NCBI RefSeq assembly: GCF_027595985.1
Contig: NC_073305.1
Span: forward strand, 31,458,939 to 31,522,938
Source: Sorex araneus
Lineage: Eukaryota; Chordata; Mammalia; Eulipotyphla; Soricidae
Reading direction: 5' to 3'
Length of the DNA stretch: 64,000 nucleotides
In this document: in pieces, positions 40,842 to 51,889 of the stretch
How the letters are laid out: the number at the start of each line of letters is the position of its first letter
How positions within the stretch are numbered: position 1 is the stretch's first letter
Notes under the pieces: model-generated
Told to the model about the DNA's origin: nothing
The model's database searches: none
Seen by the model: only the letters and a program-made list of their open reading frames with translations
Program-made: the position numbers and the translations under genes

Positions 40842-40961
40842 CTTCCCTAATCCCATTGCTCTGCACTGTTTTGCCCACACTCAGAACACACACACACACA
40901 CACACACACAGACACAATCTCCTCTAACCCCATTGCTCTGCACTGTTTTGCCCACACTCAG

Positions 40962-40994
<33 letters not shown>

Positions 40995-41115
40995 TCCTCT
41001 AACCCCATTGCTCTGCACTGTTTTGCCCACACTCAGAACACACACACACACACACACACACAGACACAATCTCCTCTAACCCCATTGCTCTGCACTGTTT
41101 TGCCCGCACTCAGAA
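40797..41115. repeat. Compound CA / 46-bp minisatellite
   Basis: Four copies of a unit containing CCATTGCTCTGCACTGTTTT and GCCCACACTCAGAAC alternate with (CA)n runs. CATTGCTCTGC starts at 40854, 40931, 41006 and 41083, a 75-77 bp period. Units 2-4 are almost identical; unit 1 reads TCTTCCCTAATCC where the others read TCTCCTCTAACCC. Confidence 0.96.
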
Positions 41116-41509
41116 CTGGTGTTAGTAGCTAGGTGTTCTTGGGAGCTCCAGTTCTCTGACAAGGTGCGCTCCTGGCATCCCTGCACGAATGCCTGCAGCC
41201 AGCTAGACTTGACTTACTCTCTTAGACTTGACCTAGAAAGGGCTTCCTAGAGGAAACCTTATCTGGTTCTCTCCTTTCCCATCTCTGTGAGGCTGGTGGC
41301 CCTCCTCCACGCTTCTGTAACTCACTTCTGGAGCTGCAAAGGTAATGATTTACTTCATAATCTGTTTCCACTCCTGCTCACCCAGCTCTTGAGAACAACA
41401 TCTAGCAGAGTAAGTGCCTGGCATATGCTAAGTAAACACTGGGTGAAAATGAATTTTTAAATCTGTGATTCGATTTGATTCGGTAAACAGAGATAAGGTT
41501 TAAAAGGCA

Positions 41510-41658
41510 AAAGGGTAAGGCACTTGCCTTGCATGTGGCCACCTGCTCCCCCCCCCCACACACACACACCATCCTACCTGGAGTAGACCCTGAGCACAGA
41601 GACAGGAGTAAGCCCTGAGCATGGCCTGGTGTAGCCCAAAGCCAAAATAAATAAAATG
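41510..41658 (+). mobile_element. SOR-A SINE, partial
   Basis: GGCACTTGCCTTGCATGTGG and CTGAGCATGGCCTGGTGTAG flank a deleted, CA-rich middle. Confidence 0.7.
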
Positions 41659-41985
41659 CTTATTTTTTAAAAGTATCCCCCCTCCCCCACAAAATAAAAA
41701 GCACCAAAACACCTCAAACCAGTAAAACATTTACCCACTCTTGTGCCCCAGGGTACTTCCTGGAGAAAACCAGTGTTAGCCAAAGGAAATCTGTGAAACT
41801 ACAAGTTGGATGCTTTTATTTGTTCCTTTTTCTCTCTGCCCTGCATGTACCAGAACATTAGGTACTTTTCTACACACATATTTTTCCCCAACAGCAAAAT
41901 TTTTTCTGCATATGTTAGAGAATTGATGTTTATCTGCTATGGAACTAAGTTTGGGCATTAAGCCTGGCTTTGTCCCTTCCTCTCT

Positions 41986-42167
41986 TTTTTCTTTTTCTTT
42001 TTTCTTTCTGGGCCACACCTGGCTATTCAATGGTTACTTCTGGTTTGGGGCTTGGTCACTTTGTGCTTTGGTCACTCCCAGTGGAACTTAGGGAAGCTGG
42101 GTATCAAACCAAGGTCATTTTGCATGTAAGGCAAACACCTTAATCCCCTACCATCTCTCCAACCCCG
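41986..42167 (-). mobile_element. SOR-A SINE, diverged
   Basis: T-run, GGGCCACACCTGGCTATTC, GGTATCAAACCAAGG and CCATCTCTCCAACCCC. Confidence 0.8.
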
Positions 42168-42606
42168 GCTTTGCTACTTTTGATCACAAGGTTATTTAAA
42201 TGAGATGTCAGCTGCCCTCAGGACTGGAAAAGCACCTATTTAGCACGTGTTCTCATTGACACAGAACCACGGGTGAGAACCCCTTTCCTCCTTTTCAAGG
42301 TGCAGGGAAGGCGCACAGCCCTGCTGCTCTGAGTAGCACCAGCAGCAGGAGCAGTGAGGTGACCCGCCTGTCCCCTCCAGTGGAGTCTGGCTGCCTTCCC
42401 ACAGCTCTGCTTCTTGGCTCTCTGCTTGACTGCCTCCTGCCCAATGAAATGCAAGTGAACCTGGCTGGTGACACTGGAGCCCAGAGCCCGAGAAATGTGC
42501 CCATGGTTTGGGCTCCGGGCTCTATGTGAACACTTGCTGGCCTCCTTGCCACTGCCCCAGGGCACAGCCTCTCTGGTCCTAGAGAGAGGCCCCATCTTCT
42601 TCTTCC

Positions 42607-42890
42607 TTTTTTTTTAAAATTTTTGTTAGTGAATCACCGTGAGCTACAGTTGCAAACTTATGAACTTTCATGTTTGCATTTTGTTTACATCCCTCCACCA
42701 GTGCCCGTTCTCCTCCACCAATGTTCCCAGTGTCCCTCCCACCACCCCCACCCCAACCCCCACCACCCCACCCTGCCTCTGTGGCAGAGCATTCCCTTTT
42801 GTTCTCTCTCCTATTGGATGTTGTAGTTTGCAGTAGAGGTATCAAGTGGCCTTCATGTTCGGTCTATAGTCTACTTTCAGGCCCTGATCT
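42607..42890 (-). mobile_element. L1 3' UTR
   Basis: TTAGTGAATCACCGTGAGC, ATGAACTTTCATGTTTGC and CTCTGTGGCAGAGCATTCCC nearly match the same segment at 47830. It keeps only the 3' UTR. Confidence 0.9.
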
Positions 42891-43199
42891 TCTTAGGGAC
42901 ATCGAGTCACAATTTAGACAGTCTGAAGGGGTCAGTCTGGGCTTCTGTGCTGGTGGTCATTTAAGTGTTTACCCCACAGATACATTAGGGGATATAACTG
43001 GACGCTCACTGTTCCTGCTTTTATGGCATTTGCTGGGTCTGAAGGGTCTGAAATAGATTTAGGGCTTAAGGAGAATACGTGCAAAGAAACTGAAAGTGGA
43101 ATGATGCATTGATCACAAGAGTAGACGTTCCATTTTGTAATTGTGTTGGGTGCTAGGGGGCTCCCAAGGTCACATGGTGGTGGGTAGGGAGCCCTGTGT

Positions 43200-43265
43200 G
43201 CTGGGGAGCCTCCCCTGGACCTCACACATGCAAAGTCTGTGCTCTACCACTTGAACCACATCTCT
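43200..43265 (-). mobile_element. Ala-SINE copy
   Basis: CCTCACACATGCAAAGTC and GTGCTCTACCACTTGAACCA are the reverse complement of a tRNA-Ala-like 5' half. Confidence 0.5.
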
Positions 43266-43286
43266 GTTGTCTTGTACATAGTGATT

Positions 43287-43450
43287 CTTGGGCCAGAGAG
43301 ATGGTTCAACAAACAGCTAAGGCTCAGGCCTTGCACACAGCCAACCAGGATTCAATCTCTGGCACCCCAGAGGGTTCTCCCAAACCCTTTCAGGAGTGAT
43401 CCCTGGGTGTGGAGCCAGGAGGAAGCACTCCAGGCGGGTCGCCAGGCCCA
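43287..43450 (+). mobile_element. SOR-A SINE, diverged
   Basis: GGGCCAGAGAGATGGTTCAA, CAGGATTCAATCTCTGGC and GGAGTGATCCCTGGGTG. Confidence 0.72.
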
Positions 43451-43454
43451 ATAA

Positions 43455-44150
43455 ATATTTAATCCTAATAAATGAGTAGTGTTTCTTCACTTGGCAATCC
43501 AAAGACCGCTTGCATCAGAATGGCCAATGAAGCTCAACTTGCTGAATGGTTTCAATGTCTTCCCTGCAGGACTTTAGACTTTTGCTAATTTGGAAACTGA
43601 TTATCAAGAGATGGATCTCTTCTTAGATAAGGGCCCCACTCCCCTGGAATGTGAGGTTGCCTAAGCAGTATATATGCTGGGGACTTTGAAGTTGCTCAGA
43701 ATGCCTATGTAGATAAAGATGTTGCCACATCTAAAACTCTAGCCTGGGAACTGAAAGAGGGCTCTAATCGCACAGTATAATAACGCAGAGCCCTGCCCAT
43801 GGCAGTGATCCTCAGTACCCAAACCTTGATACCAGAACTCCCAACCTAGCTGATTTGGAGGAGCCTCCACCGGAAGGGCACAGAGGGAGGGTGATGCAGC
43901 TGTGCCCTGTGTCCTTGTCCTATTCTCTCAGACTTGGGTTGGGTCAGCCCGAGGTGAACTGGGGACCTCCTGCAGCCTGCCGAGTTCTGCTGTGCCGGCC
44001 CCCTACTGGGGATGCAGGGAAGTGCCTCCTAGCTGGCCCAGCTTTTTTCATTGCCCTAAGTGATTTAGGAAAACCACAGAATTAAAAAAAAGAAAAACTA
44101 CTTAACATCCCTCCCCCAAAGGTGAAATAAAGTTTCTTCCCCCCCCTTTC
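43455..44150. other. GPD1L: Unique intronic stretch
   Basis: No repeat or exon identified. Confidence 0.5.
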
Positions 44151-44154
44151 TTTT

Positions 44155-44307
44155 CTGTCAGGGGCAGACCTTGCTGTTCTCACCCCTGGTTCTGTTCAGG
44201 GATCACTCCTGGCTGTACTCAGGGGTCCCTATGCAATGGCCGGGATCAAACCTTGGGTTGACTGTATGCTAGGCAAGCACCCCGCTGTACCCATCTCTCC
44301 GGCCCCT
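44155..44307 (-). mobile_element. SOR-A SINE, diverged
   Basis: GATCACTCCTGGCTGTACTC through CCATCTCTCCGGCCCC. Confidence 0.75.
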
Positions 44308-44309
44308 GA

Positions 44310-45470
44310 AACAGTTTCTTCATCAGAGCCTCGGGATGATCATCCAGATGCAGTGCAAGATTCAGTTCTAGAGTGTAAACCTCGGAATTGTATTTCTGAG
44401 CCAGGCAGCTACACCCAGACACAATCTCCAAGCTCCTCTTGGAGAGAGGGCAAAGCCGTGGTGAAGGGAGTGGTTGGAGTTCCCTGTGCCGGGCCCCTGC
44501 ATAGTAGAGCTGCGGCCTGGAGCAGCCTACTTCTCTCCAAGAATCCTTGCTTGCTTGTCCTATTCAACTCTGCCGCCTAGGATCATGGTTAGGGTTTAAT
44601 GAGCAGATCCCAGGAGACTGGCGCTCTCCTTCTCAGCCAGTTATTATTAGTTTTGTCATCCCTGACCCGCACCTGCACTGTCATTACAAAGTCACTAAAT
44701 AGAACCAGGCAGAAAAGGAAGGAAGATAAGGGACAAAGAGCAAAACCCAGGTGCAGCTGCAAGAGTTTGTGCCCTTGGTTTTCCCATCCCCCCACAGCTG
44801 GTTTGACCCTTGACACTGGAGGCTAAGGGAGAGCTTGGATCCCCTGCACCGGCGCGAGCTGGTGTGCCCAAGATTTGTTTGTTCTGTCAGGGGCGGGTCA
44901 GCCGGTGCCCTCTGAATGCTTGTCTGTGCTGCTCCATTCCAGCGGCAGTTCTCGCCCTCCTCCCACGTGGAGAGCTCAGAAATAGTGTCAGGAAATTAGC
45001 TGCTGGAGGTCAGAAATAGTCCCTTCTCTGTGACACCCACCTCTGCTTTGGGAGCTACAGGGCGCTTTACAGAGAGGCCGGTGGGTTGGAGCAGGGCCGG
45101 GCTGAGCTAACTTGGTAGAACTGACAACCCGGTCTGCTGCTGGACACGCGGTACGCAGGGTCTCCTGCCTTAGGCGGGCGAGCCTTATCGGATCGCAGTT
45201 TCTCCTCTTCCCCCCACCCTCCTTTATCATTCTCCTCCACTCCCTTCCCTCCTGAGGTGGCAACATCAACATTACAATGACCACTGACTGCTGGGTCTTC
45301 ATTTAAATCCCATTACAGGTCCTGAGGTGCTAGTCTTTGCGCAATCCTAGACAAAACTGAGACTGAGAGTAATGGTTCCAATGCCAGTGATTTATTTACT
45401 TAGTAAGGGAGTAGTGGAGCCCAGGTCCTCCAAACTCCAGCATCCCTGAGTTCAGACACTCTCGTGTTTC
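44310..45470. other. GPD1L: Repeat-poor intronic block
   Basis: About 1.2 kb without SINEs in the first third of intron 1. No coding exon seen; a candidate for an intronic regulatory element by repeat depletion only. Confidence 0.5.
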
Positions 45471-45471
45471 C

Positions 45472-45592
45472 TGGTTTGGGGCCATAGCTAGCAGTTTGTG
45501 GGGGGCTCCTCCCAGCGCTGTGCTCAGGAGGCAATCTAGGCTTCCTGCATACAGAACCTGTGCTCGGCCCTCTGAGCGGGCTCTCTGGCCAG
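45472..45592 (-). mobile_element. Degenerate SOR-like SINE
   Basis: GGGGCCATAGCTAGCAG and TGTGCTCAGGAGGCAATC. Confidence 0.5.
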
Positions 45593-45686
45593 CATACACT
45601 CTGGACCATTTCCAGTGAGAGACCTACTTTTACTTGAAGGACACATTTCATTGTCATGGAAGTATTTTAGGAGTAAATCAAACGGA

Positions 45687-45870
45687 GGGCTGGGGAAAAA
45701 TAGCTTCATGGGCTGGAGCTTATGCTTTTTGAGCAGGAAACCCAGGTTCCACTTTTGGCACCCCCAAAGAAGTGCCCCCAGCTAGCGCTGAGCCAGGAGT
45801 AGACCCTGAACACCACTAGGTGTGACAAGAAAGAAAGAGAAAAAAAAGAAGAAGGAAAGAAAGAAAAAGA
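45687..45870 (+). mobile_element. SOR-A SINE, diverged
   Basis: AGGGCTGGGGAAAAATAGC, GAGCCAGGAGTAGACCCTG and an A/G-rich tail. Confidence 0.72.
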
Positions 45871-45901
45871 ACCAAAATGAGGATTTAAAACAGCGAGTTC
45901 A

Positions 45902-46067
45902 GGGGCCGGAGAGATAGAACAGTGGGTAGGGTATTTGGCTTGCATGCAGCTGACCCAGGTTCAATCCCTGGCTTCCTATATCACTCCCCAAGCACTGCCA
46001 AGCCTGAGTGCAGAGCCAGGGATGACCCCTGAACACAGCTGAGTGTGCCCCGACCCGGCCAAAAAAT
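45902..46067 (+). mobile_element. SOR-A SINE
   Basis: AGGGGCCGGAGAGATAGAAC through GAGTGTGCCCC, with two small internal deletions. Confidence 0.88.
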
Positions 46068-46290
46068 GGTGAATTTAGATTCCCTTGGGAGCAGACCCAA
46101 ACTAAAAATAGTCAGAGTTGACCTTTTTTTTTTTTTTTTAAACATATACGAACTGCTATTTTTGGGTTTGGTTTTATGGGGCCACTCCCAGTGGTAGTCA
46201 GAACTTACTCCTGGGTGCGTTCATTTCATTTGGGTGAATATCAGACCTAACCCATCTAAGAGGAATTTTGATTTAATTTCAGTCTATTTT

Positions 46291-46467
46291 TTTTTTTTTT
46301 TTGCTTTTTGGGTCACACCCGGCAATGCACAGGGATCATTCCTGGCTCATGCACTCAGGAATTACCCCTGGCGGTGCTCAGGGGACCATATGGGATGCTG
46401 GGATTCGAACCCGGGTCGGCCGCGTGCAAGGCAAACGCCCTACCCGCTGTGCTATCACTCCAGCCCC
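46291..46467 (-). mobile_element. SOR-A SINE
   Basis: Consensus-like copy with TSD TCAGTCTATTTT (46279-46290 and 46468-46479). Confidence 0.96.
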
Positions 46468-46502
46468 TCAGTCTATTTTCTTATAGGTTTTGAACTCTAA
46501 GG

Positions 46503-46663
46503 CTTGAGAGTCCTCACCTGGCAATGCTCAGGGGATATTGCTAACTCTGTGCTCAGGAGTCACTCCTAGCAGTGCTCTGTAATCTAATCGGTTGGGAAGC
46601 GTGCAAGTCGGTTGGGAAGCGTGCAAGTCAAGCTTCTTCCTTACTGTCTTATCACCTTAGCCA
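46503..46663 (-). mobile_element. SOR-A SINE with tandem duplication
   Basis: Diverged body (CACCTGGCAATGCTCAGG) followed by two perfect 20-bp copies of TCGGTTGGGAAGCGTGCAAG at 46588-46627 in the head region. Confidence 0.68.
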
Positions 46664-46745
46664 GCATTGTTATGTCCTATGACGATTCTTCTCTCCAGAC
46701 TTACGTGAGTTGTAGGCTTCAGTGCTCTTAAAAGTTTGGAACCTG

Positions 46746-46853
46746 GGGCTGGAGCGATAGCCCAGCGGGTAGGGCATTTGCCTTGCACGTGGCCAACCCG
46801 GGTTTGATTCTCAGCATTCCATATGGTCCCCTTAGCAGAACCAGGAGTAACCC
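46746..46853 (+). mobile_element. SOR-A SINE lacking body and tail
   Basis: Perfect 14-bp TSD AAGTTTGGAACCTG (46732-46745 and 46854-46867) directly abuts GAGTAACCC, so the 3' end and A-tail are absent. Confidence 0.92.
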
Positions 46854-47061
46854 AAGTTTGGAACCTGTAGATTCCTTGGAAAACTTAAACAAAACTCATA
46901 AATAATTCCCCAGATATGAAGCTCCACAATGGCAACAAAACACTCAGCATAGTTTGAATACTCTTGTGTATACAGTTTACAGAGAAGTACAGTTTCTCAC
47001 CATGTGTAGACAGGAAGGATGGAATATCATTCAAATTGATCATCAAAATGTATTTATTAGG

Positions 47062-47218
47062 GGGCTGGGGCGATAGCACAGCAGGAAGGGCATTCACCTT
47101 GCACGCGGCCGACCCGGGTTCGAATCCCAGCATCCCATATGGTCCCCCAAGCACCGCCAGGAGTAATTCCTGAAGCCAGGAGTAACCCCTGAGCATCGCT
47201 GGGTGTGACGCAAAAAAA
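47062..47218 (+). mobile_element. SOR-A SINE
   Basis: Perfect 17-bp TSD AAAATGTATTTATTAGG (47045-47061 and 47219-47235). A short deletion removes GAGTGCAGA. Confidence 0.96.
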
Positions 47219-47411
47219 AAAATGTATTTATTAGGTGTATGGTATAACAGTAAAATATATACTATACATAATTCATTTATAAGTGTAAGGTATAATTCAT
47301 GACTTCAAGATGGATTTTATGTTTAGACATATACTTTCTGCTTATTTATGTAGATATGCTCTCCCCTTTTTGAAAGGGGTTTTTGTGATTTTCACTTATT
47401 AGGCCAGTTTT

Positions 47412-47807
47412 GGACTGTAGCGATAGCACAGCAGAAAGGGCATTTGCCTTGCACGTGGCCGACCCGGATTCGATTCCTCCGTCCTTTCTGAGAGCCTGGC
47501 AAGCTACCCGTGAGGTATTCAATATGACAAAAATGGTAACAAGGGCTGGAGCCATAGCACAGCGGGTAGGGCGTTTTCCTTGCATGCTGCCGACCCGGTT
47601 TGATTCCCAGCATTCCATATGGTCCCCTGAGCACTGCCAGGAGTAATTCCCGAGTGCAGAGCCAGGAGTAACCCTTGTGCATTGCCGGGTGACCCAAAAA
47701 GCATACACAAACAAACAAACAAAAAACCAGTAACAACAAGTCTCACAATGGAGACATTACTGGTGCCTGCTCGAGCAAATCGATGAACAGTGGGACTACA
47801 GTACTAG
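47412..47807 (+). mobile_element. SOR-B SINE split by SOR-A
   Basis: Single-unit SOR-B with TSD AGGCCAGTTTT (47401-47411 and 47808-47818). A SOR-A lies inside its body after GGTAACAA. Confidence 0.92.
47543..47733 (+). mobile_element. SOR-A SINE nested in SOR-B
   Basis: Full copy with an AAAC-rich tail, inserted in the same orientation within SOR-B; GTAACAA repeats on both sides. Confidence 0.93.
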
Positions 47808-47829
47808 AGGCCAGTTTTAATTCAGAATT

Positions 47830-49117
47830 TTTTTTTAAATTTTTATTAGTGAATCACCGTGAGGTACAGTTACAAACTTATGAACTTTCATATTTGCATT
47901 TTGTTACATCCCTCCACCAGTGCCCATTCTCCTCCACCAATGTTCCCAGTATCCCTCCCACCCTCCCACCCTATCCCCTCCACCCCACCTCTGTGGCAGG
48001 GCATTCCCTTTTGTTCTCTTTCTCCTTATGGGTGTTGTGGTTTGAAATAGAGACAATGAGTGGCCATTGTGTTTGGTCTATAGTCTATTGTCAGCGCAAA
48101 TCTCCTATCTCCTGCTGGTCCTCAAACCACACTTTACCTGGTGTTCCCTTCTCTATCAGAGCTGCCCCTTCCTCCAGCATGTGAGGCCGGCTTCCAAGCC
48201 TTGGAACCAACCTCCTGGTACTTATCTCTACTATTCTTGGGTGTTAGTCTCCCATTCTGTTATTTTACATTCCACAGATGAGTGCAATCTTTCTATGTCT
48301 GTCTCTCTCTTTCTGACTCATTTCACTTAGCATGATACTTTCCATGTTGATCCACTTATATGCGAAGGTCATGACTTCATCTTTTCTAACAGCAGCATAG
48401 TATTCCTTTGTGTAGCTGTACCAAAGTTTCTTTAACCAATCATCTGTTCTCAGGCACTCGGGTTTTTTCCAGATTCTGGCTATTGTAAACAGTGCTGCAA
48501 TGAACATTTGAGTGCAGATGTCATTTCAACTATACTTTTTTTTGCCTCTCTGGGATATATTCCCAGGAGTGCTATCGCTGGGTCAAATGGGAGTTCAATT
48601 TCTAATTTTTTGAGAAGTGACCATACTGTTTTCCAAAAGGGCTGAACCACTCGGCATTTCCACCAGCAGTGTAAGAGGGTCCCTTTCTCCCCACATCCAC
48701 GCCAACAGCTGTTGCTTTTGTTCTTTTGGATGTGTGCCAGTCTCTGTCTGTGGTGCCAGTCTCTGTGGTATCTCATGGTTGTTTTGATCTGCATCTCCCT
48801 GATGATTAGTGATGAAGAGCATTTTTTCATGTGCCTTTTTGCCATTCGTATTTCTTCCATGAGAAAATTTCTGTTCATTTCATTGCCCCATTTTTTGATG
48901 GGGTTAGATGTTTTCTTCTTGTAGGTTCCAACCAGTGCCTTGTATATCTTGGATATCAGCCCCTTATCTGATGGGTATTGGGTGAATATTCTTTCCCATT
49001 CTGTAGATTGTCTTTGTATTTTGGTCACTGTATCTTTTGCGGTGGTGCAGAAGCTTTTTAGTTTAATACAGTCCCATTTGTTTATCTCTGTTTCCACTTG
49101 GTTGGTCAGTGGCTTAT
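47830..49117 (-). mobile_element. 5'-truncated L1 (ORF2 C-terminus and 3' UTR)
   Basis: Minus-strand translation of 48480-49097 gives WDCIKLKSFC, DKGLISKIY, AKRHMKKCSSSL and GTLLHCWWKC. Positions 48265-48507, in another frame, give FIAALFTIARIW and EYYAAVRKDE. These are the ORF2 C-terminus with one frameshift near 48500. The 3' UTR with CTCACGGTGATTCACTAATA follows to 47830. TTCAGAATT (47821-47829 and 49118-49126) is the TSD, and an in-frame stop sits just outside the 5' break. It is the most intact L1 in the window and is antisense to GPD1L. Confidence 0.95.
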
Positions 49118-49364
49118 TTCAGAATTCTTTTGTATTTGCTTTTAAGTGTCCATATCTCTATGTGACAGCTTGTTAGTCTCCAATCTCCATCAATGTTTCT
49201 TATCTTTTTTCTGACTCTGTTCCTCATTCAACCTAGCTTGATGTTTGTTCCTCATTTCTGTGATTTTTTTTTTTTTTACATCCACAGTGGGTCAGATGTT
49301 CTTAGTTGAAAGTGCTCAGTTAGCTAGGCTCTATGTCATCAAATAGTGGGTTTAAAATTGGTAC

Positions 49365-49532
49365 TTTTTTTTTTTCTTTTTGGGTCACACCCAGTGATGC
49401 ACAGGGGTTCCTCCTGGCTCTGCACTCAGGAATTACCCCTGGTGGTGCTTGAGGGACCATATGGGATGCTGGGAATCAAACCCGGGTCGGCTGCGTGCAA
49501 GCCGCTACCTCCTGTGCTATCGCTCCAGCCCC
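49365..49532 (-). mobile_element. SOR-A SINE
   Basis: TSD TAAAATTGGTAC (49353-49364 and 49533-49544). About ten bases are missing around CAAGCCGCTACC. Confidence 0.95.
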
Positions 49533-49688
49533 TAAAATTGGTACATTTTTTGATAATTAGTATCATACAAAATTGTGCGATACATAAAATTCAATTTCAT
49601 AGAACAAATTATCAAAAATTGATAGTATGAGATTTTTAGAAAATTAAAAATTTCATTTTGTAGCGTTTTTCAGAATTAATTCCATATA

Positions 49689-49920
49689 CCAGCGGGTAGG
49701 GCGTTTGCCTTGTACGCGGCTGACCCGGGTTCGATTCCTCCGTCCCTCTCGGAGAGCCCGGCAAGCTACAGAGGGTATTCCGCCCGCACGACAGAGCCTG
49801 GCAAGCTACTCATGACATATTCGATATGTTAAAAAAACAGTAATAACAAATCTCACAATAGAGATGTTACTGGTGCCCGCTCGAGCAAATCGATGAACAA
49901 TGGGACGACAGTGCTACAGT
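49689..49920 (+). mobile_element. SOR-B SINE, 5'-truncated
   Basis: It starts at CAGCGGGTAGGGC, missing about 18 head bases. Two internal units are present and it ends GACAGTGCTACAGTG. An A-run follows a few bases later. Confidence 0.9.
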
Positions 49921-50471
49921 GTTTTTAAAAAAAAAAAGCAACTCATCCAAAGATTAAGGTAGCAGGACAGTTATTAGAAAAAAATCTTATATTTGAATAA
50001 AAAAATAGGTCTGTTGCTTCCAACTTCCACTCATTGTTCTCGAAGCAGTGCCTGGAGCACAGTCTTCTTTCAGCGGTTTCCTAATGGGGGCCTGTGTGTG
50101 TGCCCATCACCTATATTCCAGTGGGTCACAGGTGAAACTCAGTAAATGTGGAGGACACAGCAGAGACCAGGGGGCTCAGGGGGCAAGTCGTGGCTGGGAA
50201 AGGCTGAGAAATACTGTTAACAGGTCTGGGCCCTTTGGAGAGGAGTTTCGTGCCCACACTGTGTGTGGGCTGATAGTACCCTGTGCCCACTCCGTATGCA
50301 GGTCGACAGAGTGGGCAGAGTCCGAGGGAGGTGCTGGACGGTGGGGTCCAGATGCTTCACCAGCCACTCCCATCTCTCCCTTTCCTCCTCTTTGCACCCT
50401 GGTGGGAACTGGCCTTAGTGGACCCCCTTCAGGCCACGCCACATTGCCCTTATTCGTTGGGGCTCAGCTCA

Positions 50472-50484
50472 TTTGTTTGTTTGT

Positions 50485-50523
<39 letters not shown>

Positions 50524-50526
50524 TTT
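50472..50526. repeat. (TTTA)n microsatellite
   Basis: Three TTTG then about eleven TTTA units, forming the tail of the next SINE. Confidence 0.97.
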
Positions 50527-50694
50527 TCTTTTTGGGGTCACACCTGGCGATGCACAGGGGTTACTCCTGGCATTGTACTCAGGAATTATTCCTGGTGGTG
50601 CTCAGGGGACCATATGGGATGCTGGGAATCGAACACGGGTCGGCCACGCGCAAGGCAAACAAACACCCTACCCGCTGTGCTATCGCTCCAGCTC
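50527..50694 (-). mobile_element. SOR-A SINE
   Basis: Near-consensus copy with a small AAAC insertion in GGCAAACAAACACCC. Confidence 0.94.
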
Positions 50695-50988
50695 TTTTCA
50701 CTCCCAGGGCCGGAACTGATTCCCGGTTAAACGCTGCTGCGGCCTTGTCTCTTGGCCCTCCCCAACCTTATGCAAGTGGAATCAATCATCCAGCATCCGA
50801 CTTGCTGGTTACTGGCTTATTTATTTCACTTAGCATAATGTTGCCAAGGCTCCCGAGTGCTGTGTAGTCTGTCAGAACTGCTTTCCTTTATCGGGTCAGG
50901 CCAGCCCCCACTGAACGCACACAGCGCGTCGGCACAGGCTGGCACTGGGGTTATTCGCACTGGCGTCCTTGGTAACTCGCACTACTGT

Positions 50989-51163
50989 ATGGGCCGGGGC
51001 CACGGCAGGGCGGTAGAGCGCGTGCCTTGCACAAGGTTCATCTGGGCTCCATACCCGGCACCCCATGTGGTCCCCCAAGCGCCGCCGGGGCAGAGAGTGA
51101 TTCCCAAGAGCAAGGCCAGCAGTAAGCCCTGACCACTGCCAGGTGTGACCCAAAAAAACAACA
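50989..51163 (+). mobile_element. SOR-A SINE, diverged
   Basis: GGGCCGGGGCCACGGCAGG through CAGGTGTGACCC with an A-run; CpG-rich for its family. Confidence 0.82.
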
Positions 51164-51417
51164 TAATAGCCCTGTTGTAAACAAGGCTCTCTGTTCATGA
51201 CCCAGCTCCTAATTCTTTTAGCAGCATCCACTGAAGTGGAATGGTAGAGTCATGAGCATTCTATTTTAGGGGCTTGGGGAACCACTGTTTAGTTTCCCAT
51301 TCTAGCATTTTATAGCCTCACCAGCAAAGCTCAAGGCCCCGAATTCTCTCAGACATCCTCAGAACACCTAGGATTTTCTCTTCCTCTTTTTTCTCTTTCA
51401 TTCTCTCTTCCTCTTTC

Positions 51418-51583
51418 ATTTTTTGGGGCTGTACTTGAGAGCTCAGGAACTACCCAAGGTACAGTACTCGGGGGTCCCTCCCAGGGGTGATCAGGGGCCC
51501 ATACAATGCCAGGATCAAATCAGAACCTTCTGCACGAAAAACATGCACGTTAGCACTTTGAGCTACCACCCGGGCTTCTGGGC
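51418..51583 (-). mobile_element. SOR-A SINE, diverged
   Basis: GGGGCTGTACTTGAGAGC, GGATCAAATCAGAACC and GAGCTACCACCCGGGC. Confidence 0.65.
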
Positions 51584-51889
51584 TTTCCCTTCTCTTGACT
51601 ATAGCCTTCCTAACAGGTATGAGGTGTTTTGCATTTCATTAATTTCATATCCTTGTCGGGGACTTAGCCCCCTTGCCAGCTGTAACATTGTATCTAAGCT
51701 ACTTCCTCTCAGCGTTGAGTTTTGACAGGCGGAAGTCTTTACAATTCCACCCCCTCATCCCCCTTCTTTCCTTTATATGAAGTTGTTCACATTGATCTTT
51801 TTTGCCTCTGTGATTTCTTTCTTTCATTTTAAGCTTAGAAAGCTTCCCTGTCTAGAGATCAAATAGATATGCACCCGGTCGAATCTATT

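Larger units (their letters stand above)
50765..51885 (-). mobile_element. Old antisense L1, 3' portion
   Basis: CTTATTTATTTCACTTAGCA, TTGTAAACAAGGCTCTC, CCACTGAAGTGGAATGG, CATTTTATAGCCTCACCAGC and CTATAGCCTTCCTAACAGG appear in the order expected of an antisense L1 3' end. Two SINEs break it (50989 and 51418). Confidence 0.75.

Noticed and set aside
40797-41115. CRISPR-like array of repeats and spacers
   Set aside because: The regular 75-77 bp period comes from a repeated 46-bp unit and CA runs; all intervening parts are repeats, not unique spacers, and this is a mammalian intron.
48265-49097. L1 ORF2-like frames as a host gene
   Set aside because: They match the L1 ORF2 C-terminus, lie in a 5'-truncated insertion with TSD, and carry a frameshift.
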